A stretch of DNA of 5,294 nt from Candidatus Nomurabacteria bacterium (lineage in GTDB: Bacteria > Patescibacteriota > Minisyncoccia > Phycocordibacterales > UBA5272). Under the pieces are notes generated by a model. The model saw only the letters and a list, made by a program, of their open reading frames with translations. It ran no database searches and was not told where the DNA came from. This document shows, piece after piece, positions 1 through 4,017 of this stretch. Every line of letters starts with the position of its first letter. The first letter of the stretch is position 1. The position numbers were made by a program, and so were the translations under genes. The stretch spans positions 1 to 5,294 of the forward strand of contig DOZK01000027.1 of assembly GCA_003518045.1 (NCBI GenBank). Direction: 5' to 3'.

Positions 1-218
1 TTAAAGAAATAGTCGCTCTGATAGGTGTCTACTTTATAGGGTACATATCACTTCGGTCGCGCTTTTTGTATTGTATCCCCTTATATTACGTTAGCCGGTT
101 TCAAAATTGCTTTATATTCAAGGCATGGGGAAAGTTTAGAAGGAGATGTACTTAGTAGTACAACACTGAAAAACTGGGGACCCATAACGAAGAAGATAAA
201 GTAATTTTGGAAGCGGGC
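1..218. other. Intergenic region downstream of the L25 gene, no recognised gene
   Basis: No convincing reading frame, tRNA or structured RNA is visible here. The segment lies downstream of the minus-strand L25 gene. I looked for a terminator of that gene: the short dyad around 172-184 (TGGG/CCCA with almost no loop) is followed on the minus strand by five T residues but is too small to form a stable hairpin. A second weak pairing (GGGTACA near 39-45 with TGTATCCC near 73-80) has no T tract. A purine-rich AGAAGGAGA at 138-146 looks like a Shine-Dalgarno site, but the ATG that overlaps it opens only a few codons. The 5' part may belong to a feature cut off by the window edge. Confidence 0.4.
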
Positions 219-857
219 CTATTCAGCTGCTGGTGCTTCTGCTTCACCTTCTTCTTTCTTACCCTTAGCCTCAACTTCAATAGCACTCAAATCAGTTGCA
301 ACTGGTGCTTCCTCTATAACTTCTTCACGAGCTTCTGAAATAGATGCAACAACGTCTTCTCCATTAACGTGATAAAGTTCTACACCATTTGGAAGAATTA
401 AATCTTTAACATGTATAACACTATCCTTAGCGACAAGAGCTGAAATATCTACAGAGAATTCGTGAGGTAGTTTACTTGGCTCACCTTCAACAGAAAGTTC
501 ATGCATAACTTTTACGAATACTCCACCTTCTTTAACAGCCTGTGATTCACCAACGAATACAATAGGAGTTTTAACGTGCACTTTCTGACCTTTTTCAAGA
601 ACATAAAAGTCTACGTGTATAGGATTACTTCTAACTGGATCAAGCTGTACATCTTGAATCATGGCAACTTCATTACCATGTTCTGTAACAAGAGTAATAG
701 AGCTTGATTCGCCGGCATCTGCTAAAACTTTCTTAAATTCAATAAAATCGATAAAAATAGGAGTTGAGGCCTGTTGTGCACCGTAATACACAGCTGGTAT
801 AAAACCATCTTTTTTTGTTTCTTTTGGAGCGCGTGGCGCTGTAGTTATCTGCATCAT
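219..857 (-). CDS. rplY: 50S ribosomal protein bL25, Ctc (long, general-stress) type
   Basis: bL25 binds 5S rRNA in the large ribosomal subunit; the long Ctc form adds a C-terminal beta domain. About 212 residues from the chosen start is the usual Ctc length. The N-terminal half carries the 5S-binding L25 fold with the family pattern of an early basic stretch, then KDGFIPAVYYG, and LDPVRSNPIHVDFYVL near the middle, which is the well-conserved 'hvDf' strand of L25. The C-terminal TL5-like domain follows (VHVKTPIVFVGES, VEGEPSKLPHEFSVDIS, VIHVKDLILPNGVEL). It ends in an acidic, Ala/Glu-rich tail with a KGKKEE patch, typical of L25/Ctc. The frame can be opened at a TTG at 878, but I prefer the tandem ATGs at 857/854: a TATAAT -10 box lies directly upstream and overlaps the TTG-started stretch, so the mRNA would begin within a few bases of ATG 857. 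It is a single gene, convergent with nothing, with no SD sequence. Confidence 0.93.
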   Translation of the reverse strand: MMQITTAPRAPKETKKDGFIPAVYYGAQQASTPIFIDFIEFKKVLADAGESSSITLVTEHGNEVAMIQDVQLDPVRSNPIHVDFYVLEKGQKVHVKTPIVFVGESQAVKEGGVFVKVMHELSVEGEPSKLPHEFSVDISALVAKDSVIHVKDLILPNGVELYHVNGEDVVASISEAREEVIEEAPVATDLSAIEVEAKGKKEEGEAEAPAAE

Positions 858-866
858 AGTCGCGTT

Positions 867-895
867 ATTATATATCAAAATTAAGCTTTAATCAA
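867..895 (-). promoter_or_regulatory. Sigma70-type promoter of the L25 gene, leaderless arrangement
   Basis: On the minus strand, TTGATT (890-895) and TATAAT (867-872) are separated by exactly 17 bp. The expected start site, about 7 bases past the -10, falls near 860, two or three bases before ATG 857. There is no room for a ribosome binding site, so the transcript should be leaderless or nearly so. The -35 box lies inside a 10-bp dyad (879-903). Confidence 0.7.
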
Positions 896-903
896 GCTTA
901 ATT
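879..903. promoter_or_regulatory. 10-bp inverted repeat over the L25 -35 box, possible operator
   Basis: AATTAAGCTT (879-888) and AAGCTTAATT (894-903) are perfect inverted arms around a 5-bp centre. The dyad covers the -35 hexamer of the L25 promoter and part of the spacer, where a repressor dimer would block RNA polymerase. Autoregulation of a ribosomal gene is one possibility; no regulator is encoded nearby. An AT-rich palindrome of this length could also be a DNA-curvature element. Confidence 0.4.
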
Positions 904-908
904 ATTCA

Positions 909-959
909 AAAGTTCATAAAGCCTGCCTCGCCGGCAAGGCGGGTCGAAAGTCCATAAAG
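909..959. repeat. Small GC-rich palindromic repeat (copy 1) flanked by 13-bp direct repeats
   Basis: A 24-base GC-rich near-palindrome at 922-945, with core GCCGGC, recurs identically at 4044-4067 in this window. Here it is bracketed by AAAGTTCATAAAG (909-921) and AAAGTCCATAAAG (947-959), which match at 12 of 13 positions and look like a target duplication. It sits between the L25 promoter and the 3' end of the RT gene. It resembles the short mobile palindromes scattered in many bacterial genomes. It may also act as a terminator-like hairpin for the RT transcript, although no T tract follows. Confidence 0.65.
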
Positions 960-987
960 TGAGTACAAATTCGTTCTCGCTTTTGAT

Positions 988-2058
988 TTATACTTTTAAC
1001 TTAACCATACCTTGAATCTGCTTTGCTATTTTCTGCCCATTTCCATGACTCAATAACCCTAAATAACTCGACACATTCTTTTCACTTAACTTCCTAAACA
1101 TTCTTTTCTTTGTAACAGTTCTTAATACTTTATGATATGGGAAATGTATCCAACCGAGAAAGTCCACACCACTTGCAAAAGTGGTAATGGATACCTTATC
1201 GGGATGAAGTGTAAGCTTGAGATTTTGTATCAAAAAGTCTTCGACTTTTTGATACAACAAATCTAAATCATTTCTACTATCCGAAAGAAAAACAAAATCA
1301 TCCGCATATCTAATATAATATTTTATTTTTAATTTATGCTTCACATACTGATCAAACTCATTCATGTAAATGTTTACAAGTAATTGTGATGTTAAATTTC
1401 CCAAAGGAAGACCTCTCGGTTTGTCATTCCCGCGCAGGCGGGAATCCAGTGTCCTATCTTGGTTGATGAGGTTTTTAACCTGGATTCCCGCCTCCGCGGG
1501 AATGACACCAGAATTACTAGAAAAACTCCCAATAACATTTTCAAGAAGATTAAAAACATCCCCATCCTCTATTCTTGTTTCCAAAATCTTCAAAAGAATT
1601 TCATGGTCAATACTCGCAAAAAACTTTCGTATATCACATTTAAGTACCCAACATGTTCTCGTATAATTTTTACTTACTTTCCTTGCAAATACATCAAACC
1701 TTTTAGTTGCTCTATGCGTTCCTTTATTATTCCGACATGAATACGAATCCGCGATAAATGTTGTATCAAAAAATGGATAGAGTTTTCTATAGATAGCATG
1801 ATGAAGTAGTCTGTCTCGTACAGAGGCCTTATGTATATCTCGTCTCTTTGGGTCACTAATAACAAAATGTTCATATGTTCCGTGTTTATATGTCTTATTC
1901 TTCAAATCATTATGGAGATTTAAAATATGAGTCATTAGATATCTCTTGTATTCCATGACATCAGTTTTCTTTTTCTTTCCTCTTTCAAATTCCTGCCATG
2001 CACACAGCAAATTCTCGACAGAGATGATATCATCATACATATGAATACACTTTTTCAT
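988..2058 (-). CDS. Reverse transcriptase of a diversity-generating retroelement, with an in-frame palindromic insertion
   Basis: RNA-directed DNA polymerase that copies the template repeat RNA into adenine-mutagenised cDNA. The 356 residues carry the RT motifs in order: the N-terminal start MKKCIHMYDDIISVENL matches the usual DGR RT beginning; KASVRDRLLHHAIYRKLYPFFD (about 77-98) is motif 1/2; CDIRKFFASIDHE (141-153) is motif A with catalytic D142; GLPLGNLTSQ (216-225) is the LGxxxSQ signature that separates DGR RTs from retrons and group II introns (QGxxxSP); YIRYADDFVFLS (248-259) is the YxDD box with D253 and D254; LHPDKVSI (284-291) and GVDFLGW (297-303) are motifs 6 and 7. Residues about 184-213 are an 86-bp palindromic repeat read as VIPAEAGIQ...LDSRLRGNDK. 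Without it the protein would be about 326-327 residues, a normal DGR size. All catalytic residues remain, so it may still work. It starts 35 bases from avd, which diverges on the other strand. The SD is weak. Confidence 0.95.
   Translation of the reverse strand: MKKCIHMYDDIISVENLLCAWQEFERGKKKKTDVMEYKRYLMTHILNLHNDLKNKTYKHGTYEHFVISDPKRRDIHKASVRDRLLHHAIYRKLYPFFDTTFIADSYSCRNNKGTHRATKRFDVFARKVSKNYTRTCWVLKCDIRKFFASIDHEILLKILETRIEDGDVFNLLENVIGSFSSNSGVIPAEAGIQVKNLINQDRTLDSRLRGNDKPRGLPLGNLTSQLLVNIYMNEFDQYVKHKLKIKYYIRYADDFVFLSDSRNDLDLLYQKVEDFLIQNLKLTLHPDKVSITTFASGVDFLGWIHFPYHKVLRTVTKKRMFRKLSEKNVSSYLGLLSHGNGQKIAKQIQGMVKLKV
1422..1507. repeat. 86-bp palindromic mobile repeat inside the RT gene
   Basis: The ends 1422-1449 and 1480-1507 are inverted copies that match at 27 of 28 positions (single mismatch at 1435), closing over a 30-base centre. 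The terminal sequence begins TGTCATTCCCGCG. The element belongs to the widespread family whose translation reads as 'VIPAEAGIQ' and 'LDSRLRGNDK' in many genomes, related in pattern to the Neisseria dRS3 type (ATTCCC...GGGAAT). It lies in the RT between motif A and the LGNLTSQ motif and keeps the frame open. No clear target duplication is visible (flanks CGGTT and CCAGA). A second, diverged and composite element of this type is at 4018-4111. Confidence 0.85.
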
Positions 2059-2074
2059 TCTTCACCAGAGTCTA

Positions 2075-2085
2075 CCCCCCCCCCC
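2075..2085. repeat. Run of 11 C between the RT and avd start codons
   Basis: An uninterrupted 11-C homopolymer (11 G on the RT strand) lies in the 35-base gap between the divergent RT and avd genes. Such tracts change length by slippage. The frame from the ATG at 2041 is one base short of the avd frame, so 12 (or 9) C would join them. On the RT side the tract lies 17-27 bases before the ATG and could alter leader spacing. A sequencing or assembly length error cannot be excluded. Confidence 0.8.
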
Positions 2086-2120
2086 GAGCAGTTTTGCAAA
2101 CCCAAAAAGCAAAACTGCTC
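2086..2120. promoter_or_regulatory. 12-bp perfect stem-loop at the 5' end of avd and in the RT leader
   Basis: GAGCAGTTTTGC (2086-2097) and GCAAAACTGCTC (2109-2120) pair perfectly around an 11-base loop, immediately after the C tract. On the plus strand the stem holds the TTG start of avd, so it could hide the start. On the minus strand the same hairpin sits in the RNA upstream of the RT start, followed by 11 G rather than U, so it is not a standard terminator. A control role in translation or RNA stability is inferred. Confidence 0.6.
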
Positions 2121-2471
2121 CCAGTGTTAGAGAAAACAAAAGAAACGTATAAACTTTGGAATGAGTATCACTTAATACTTCCAAAAATCCATCGCTATTC
2201 TCTTGGTACAAAAATAGATACTCTTTTTATAGAACTGATTGAATCACTTGCTGTTGCAACATTTTTATCAAAAGAAGAAAAGTTGCCTTTTGTTCGTATA
2301 GCAATTCGAAAATTAGATACAATAAACATTCTCCTTTTAATTCTTTTTGAAACAAAATCACTTGATACGAAAAAATATATTTCTCTTTCTGAAAAAACTA
2401 ATGAAATAGGTAAAATGTTAGGTGGCTGGAATGGGCAACTTACAAAACAACAAGCGGAAAAGAAAAACTAA
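2094..2471 (+). CDS. avd: Avd-like accessory protein of the diversity-generating retroelement (four-helix bundle)
   Basis: Avd proteins form a basic, barrel-shaped pentamer of four-helix bundles that binds the DGR RT and template RNA and is needed for mutagenic cDNA synthesis. The 125-residue sequence has the family landmarks: LPVLEKTKETYKLW (9-22) in helix 1, LPKIHRYSLGTKID (29-42) as the loop and start of helix 2, LSKEEKLPFVRIAIRKLDTI (58-77) at the helix 2/3 junction, and KKYISLSEKTNEIGKMLGGW (93-112), the conserved C-terminal helix. The 'IGKMLGGW' ending is very characteristic. The start is uncertain: the frame has no ATG, and the first usable codon is TTG 2094, inside a hairpin just after an 11-C tract; CTG 2115 and GTG 2124 are alternatives. 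avd is on the strand opposite to RT, TR and target, which is unusual. Its stop codon lies in the hairpin that seems to terminate TR RNA. The gene is strongly AT-rich, like the RT gene. Confidence 0.86.
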   Translation: MQTQKAKLLPVLEKTKETYKLWNEYHLILPKIHRYSLGTKIDTLFIELIESLAVATFLSKEEKLPFVRIAIRKLDTINILLLILFETKSLDTKKYISLSEKTNEIGKMLGGWNGQLTKQQAEKKN

Positions 2472-2498
2472 ATGCCAACATAAAATGTTGGCATTTAG
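2458..2498 (-). terminator. Intrinsic terminator of the TR RNA; overlaps the avd stop codon
   Basis: Positions 2468-2480 and 2486-2498 pair perfectly (13 bp, CTAAATGCCAACA with its complement) around TAAAA. Read on the minus strand, the hairpin is followed directly by TTTTTCTTTT (2467-2458), a good U tract. It lies 14 bases past the 3' end of TR, so TR RNA would end here. On the plus strand only three T follow inside the stem, so termination of avd is less certain. The stem includes the avd stop codon (2469-2471). Confidence 0.72.
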
Positions 2499-2512
2499 AA
2501 ATGAAGTGAGTT

Positions 2513-2631
2513 GCGGGGAAAGCAAACGCTCCGTTATCATTCCACTGATTGTCAGGATTATCGTAATTCGTGTCCACATACGAACCATCGTTCCGATTGG
2601 AATAGAGCACGTTCGGATTGCCATCAGAATT
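2513..2631 (-). repeat. DGR template repeat (TR)
   Basis: Aligns without gaps to VR at 2959-3077 (constant offset 446). Of 119 columns, 99 are identical; all 20 differences are at positions that are A in the minus-strand TR. Of 32 TR adenines, 20 are changed in VR and 12 kept. The adenines are concentrated in AAT/AAC codons (reading NPNVLYSNRND..., then DTNYDNPDNQWNDN), as selected TRs do, because AAY can become many residues but never a stop. The first 17 bases at the low-coordinate end (2513-2529) are identical in both copies and GC-rich, the expected site where cDNA priming begins (IMH-like). Identity ends sharply at 2512, and past 2631 differences are no longer confined to A. Confidence 0.97.
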
Positions 2632-2868
2632 ATATATCTTTCCACCAATACCACCTCTCGTCGAAATGTTTACAAATCTTCAAGATGAATTTTATTCGTG
2701 ATCATAATCACCTAAAAAGATATACCAAGTAACTTCATTTTTGAAGTGTCTGCATATGTTACGCTATATAAAATCTTAACCTCATATATTCTGAACGTAT
2801 GGATACTGATTTCGATGATGCATAACCATAATCATGCATTCATTATCTACTTTCATTTTTTAGTATAT
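2632..2868. other. AT-rich spacer upstream of TR, no gene
   Basis: No gene is visible. Reading the minus strand, it holds a probable TR promoter (2701-2728), a 6-bp hairpin ACTTCA/TGAAGT at 2732-2747 just upstream of it, and two ATGCAT palindromes at about 2819-2840. The TR reading frame stays open for about 11 codons into this spacer but has no start codon. The spacer shows no resemblance to the part of the target gene upstream of VR, so TR is not the tail of a decayed second target gene. Confidence 0.5.
2701..2728 (-). promoter_or_regulatory. Candidate promoter for TR RNA
   Basis: On the minus strand, TTGGTA (2723-2728) and TATGAT (2701-2706) are 16 bp apart; the -10 matches consensus at 5 of 6 and the -35 at 4 of 6. 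It lies between the target-gene terminator and TR, where a separate TR promoter would be needed. The region is AT-rich, so a chance match is possible. Confidence 0.38.
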
Positions 2869-2904
2869 AAAAAAACATGACCCCATACAATTACGTACGG
2901 GGCC
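2869..2904 (-). terminator. Intrinsic terminator of the target gene
   Basis: In the minus-strand RNA, CCCCGUAC (2902-2895) pairs with GUAUGGGG (2888-2881), including one G-U pair, around a 6-base loop, with two further outer pairs. Seven T follow at 2875-2869 after a three-base gap. It lies about 50 bases past the target stop codon. The mismatch that breaks the stem on the plus strand becomes a G-U pair only on the minus strand, which supports a minus-strand role. Confidence 0.65.
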
Positions 2905-2954
2905 AAGGACTAAGGTCAAAGGAGCTAAAAGTTACCAGTAACCAAAGTCAAAGT

Positions 2955-3701
2955 TCAAGCGGGGAAAGCAAACGCCCCGTGAGCACGCCACTGAATGACA
3001 GGAGAAGCGTAACGCGTGCCCACATACGAACCATCGCGCCGACTGGAACAGAGCACGCTCGGACTGCCATCAGAATCGATAATTGGTTCGTGCAATACAA
3101 CGATGTACCACAAACCCATCTCCTCAAGCTCCGCGTTCGTGAACTTCTCACGGATGAGAAGTGTTAACTCCCCCTTGAGACCGTCGACCGATTGGTCACC
3201 GAACTCATGGCGAGCGAACGCTTTCACTTCGCCTGTTGACCGTTTGGCATCGGTCGCAAACTCAGTACCAAGCACAAGCGCGAGCTTGTATACTTTGTCG
3301 GCCTCCAAGCGGTGCTTAGAATCATATTCATGTTTAGAGAGAATATCCGCACCCCACTTCGATAGCTCGTGCCCACCGGACTTGAGCCGTTCCGGCCATT
3401 TGGAAGACTCAAGACCTACGCCGGCCACCGAAAAGTAGAGGCGCCCTTTTTCGAAAGCTAGTTTGGCTTTCAACTCTGGAGTGAACGCTTCGTAACGTTC
3501 AGCCAGAGTTTTCGACCGGGTCTGTTCGACGACAGCGTCGAGCTTGCCGAGGGCTTCTTCGAGCAACGTTGCCATCACAATGGCACGTGCTGGTTGTTGT
3601 TTGTTCATCGCATTGGCGGTACGCGTCCAAACATCGAGATGTTCGTCAGCAATGCTGACAGTTGCCAAAACAGCCGAGCCAAATTTACGAGAGTCAGTCA
3701 T
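2955..3701 (-). CDS. Variable target protein of the diversity-generating retroelement
   Basis: A 248-residue protein whose C-terminal 40 residues (209-248) are encoded by VR and are diversified by the DGR; such tails usually form a C-type-lectin-like ligand-binding surface. Visible parts: residues 1-70 are probably helical (MTDSRKFGSAVLATVSIADEH..., LEEALGKLDAVVEQ); a middle part carries GRLYFSVAGVG and HELSKWGADIL; FTNAELEEMGLWYIVVLHEPI leads into the variable tail, which ends QWRAHGAFAFPA. Residues differing from TR are 209, 213, 215, 218, 220, 222, 228, 230, 232, 233, 235, 236, 239, 240 and 241, plus a silent change in codon 242. The aromatic/glycine frame (DGSYV, Y231, QW, GAFAF) is constant. 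I see no signal peptide or membrane segment, so it is probably cytoplasmic. I do not recognise the N-terminal domain. The SD AAAGGG lies 7 bases before the ATG. Sampled GC is about 55%, far above the AT-rich RT and avd. Confidence 0.92.
   Translation of the reverse strand: MTDSRKFGSAVLATVSIADEHLDVWTRTANAMNKQQPARAIVMATLLEEALGKLDAVVEQTRSKTLAERYEAFTPELKAKLAFEKGRLYFSVAGVGLESSKWPERLKSGGHELSKWGADILSKHEYDSKHRLEADKVYKLALVLGTEFATDAKRSTGEVKAFARHEFGDQSVDGLKGELTLLIREKFTNAELEEMGLWYIVVLHEPIIDSDGSPSVLCSSRRDGSYVGTRYASPVIQWRAHGAFAFPA
2959..3077 (-). repeat. DGR variable repeat (VR) at the 3' end of the target gene
   Basis: The 119-base partner of TR; it begins at codon 209 of the target and ends one base before the stop codon (TGA at 2955-2957). 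Changes from TR on the coding strand, in order: AAT-GAT, AAT-AGT, AAC-AGC, TAT-TGT, AAT-AGT, AAC-CGC, GAC-GGC, AAT-CGT, GAT-GCT, AAT-TCT, GAC-GTC, AAT-ATT, AAT-CGT, GAT-GCT, AAC-CAC and GGA-GGG. Adenine became G, C and T, as expected from random misincorporation opposite A. A small dyad (2931-2942, GTTA/TAAC with a 4-base loop) lies 16 bases downstream, possibly a weak form of the post-VR hairpin known in other DGRs. Confidence 0.97.
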
Positions 3702-3879
3702 GATGTTTCCCTTTCTGGGGCATTGCTATGTGTTCGACACAAACGGTCTAATAGTCACAGCGATAAACATTCCCCACTTCGCTTTGAAAACTTCGCGGGG
3801 CAAGCAATCATGGAAATACTTATCGCTGTGACTACTTTTTAAAACGTTTTTCTTACAAACTATAAAAGTACAGAAATTA
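3702..3879 (-). promoter_or_regulatory. Long structured 5' leader of the target gene with ribosome binding site
   Basis: With transcription starting near 3879, the target mRNA has a leader of about 178 nt. It contains a perfect 15-bp inverted repeat (3752-3766 with 3820-3834, arms TAGTCACAGCGATAA) enclosing 53 nt. Inside is a second stem, CCCCGC with GUGGGG (3795-3800 and 3773-3778), beside two copies of GCGAAG. A short dyad TGTGT/ACACA at 3730-3742 and the SD AAAGGG (3714-3709) follow. The inner GGGG could alternatively pair with CCCC at 3720-3717 next to the SD. I recognise no known riboswitch. The palindrome could also be an inserted MITE-like repeat. Confidence 0.55.
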
Positions 3880-3914
3880 CTGTACAATATAGCACATTTT
3901 GTGCTAAAAGTCAA
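3868..3914 (-). promoter_or_regulatory. Sigma70-type promoter of the target gene with two operator-like dyads
   Basis: On the minus strand, TTGACT (3909-3914) and TATATT (3886-3891) are separated by exactly 17 bp, a strong match to the sigma70 consensus. Two perfect dyads overlap it. AGCACA-TTT-TGTGCT (3891-3905) fills most of the spacer and touches the -10. GTACAG-AAATTA-CTGTAC (3868-3885) covers the expected start site near 3879. Both positions are classic repressor sites, which suggests that expression of the variable protein is controlled. No regulator gene is present in the window. Confidence 0.7.
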
Positions 3915-3947
3915 GCAATTTTCGCCTTATTTAAAAGGGTTTTATAG

Positions 3948-3976
3948 CAAGAGTGGCCACTTCGTGGCCACTCTTG
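3948..3976. terminator. 13-bp perfect hairpin, possible terminator of the epimerase gene
   Basis: CAAGAGTGGCCAC (3948-3960) pairs perfectly with 3964-3976 around a TTC loop. It is very stable and GC-rich. It lies 205 bases past the epimerase stop codon on the minus strand and before the target promoter, a sensible place to insulate the DGR from upstream transcription. No clean T tract follows on either strand (minus strand: CTATAAAACCCTTTT), so termination is uncertain. Confidence 0.4.
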
Positions 3977-4017
3977 AATCTCTCTTAGGGTTCATTCCCA
4001 GCAGCTTGCTACAGGAA

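Larger units (their letters stand above)
2458..2694 (-). ncRNA. Predicted template-repeat RNA of the DGR (about 235 nt)
   Basis: This is the non-coding RNA that serves as template for the RT. The inferred start near 2694 follows a promoter at 2701-2728, and the end is the hairpin/U-tract at 2458-2498. It would hold about 60 nt of leader, the 119-nt TR, 14 nt, then the terminator hairpin. The TR must be read on this strand because adenines of this strand are the mutated ones. Both ends are predictions from sequence, and read-through into the RT gene is also possible, as in DGRs where TR and RT share a transcript. Confidence 0.45.

Noticed and set aside
1..218. A tRNA or tmRNA piece near GGTTTCAAAATTGC (99-112)
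   Set aside because: The T-arm-like string has no pairing stem and no acceptor or anticodon arm can be folded around it.
1370..1740. Plus-strand frames over the palindrome in RT (SFPRRRESS, DSRLRGND)
   Set aside because: These are translations of the palindromic repeat and the RT complement, with no independent gene signal.
988..2058. RT as a retron or group II intron enzyme
   Set aside because: The motif is LGNLTSQ rather than QGxxxSP. There is no maturase or endonuclease domain and no msr/msd-like RNA, and avd, TR and VR are adjacent.
2420..2690. TR as a translated gene: its frame reads like the target tail and stays open on both sides
   Set aside because: No ATG, GTG or TTG lies in frame between the upstream stop and residue V216-equivalent, and there is no SD. 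TR is better explained as an RNA template.
2422..3167. Two plus-strand frames (2422-2688 and 2877-3167) whose translations resemble each other (ESKR..., HIRTI..., AIRI)
   Set aside because: They are the antisense readings of TR and VR. The similarity comes from the DNA repeat, and neither has a promoter, SD or family resemblance.
3868..3885. LexA/SOS box in the target promoter
   Set aside because: The dyad is ACAG-N6-CTGT, the reverse of the CTGT-N8-ACAG order, and does not match the GAAC-N4-GTTC type either.
3544..3914. Frames upstream of the target ATG (plus 3544-3831, 3594-3842; minus 3726-3914)
   Set aside because: They run through the promoter, leader hairpin and the antisense of the target, with no family resemblance or SD.
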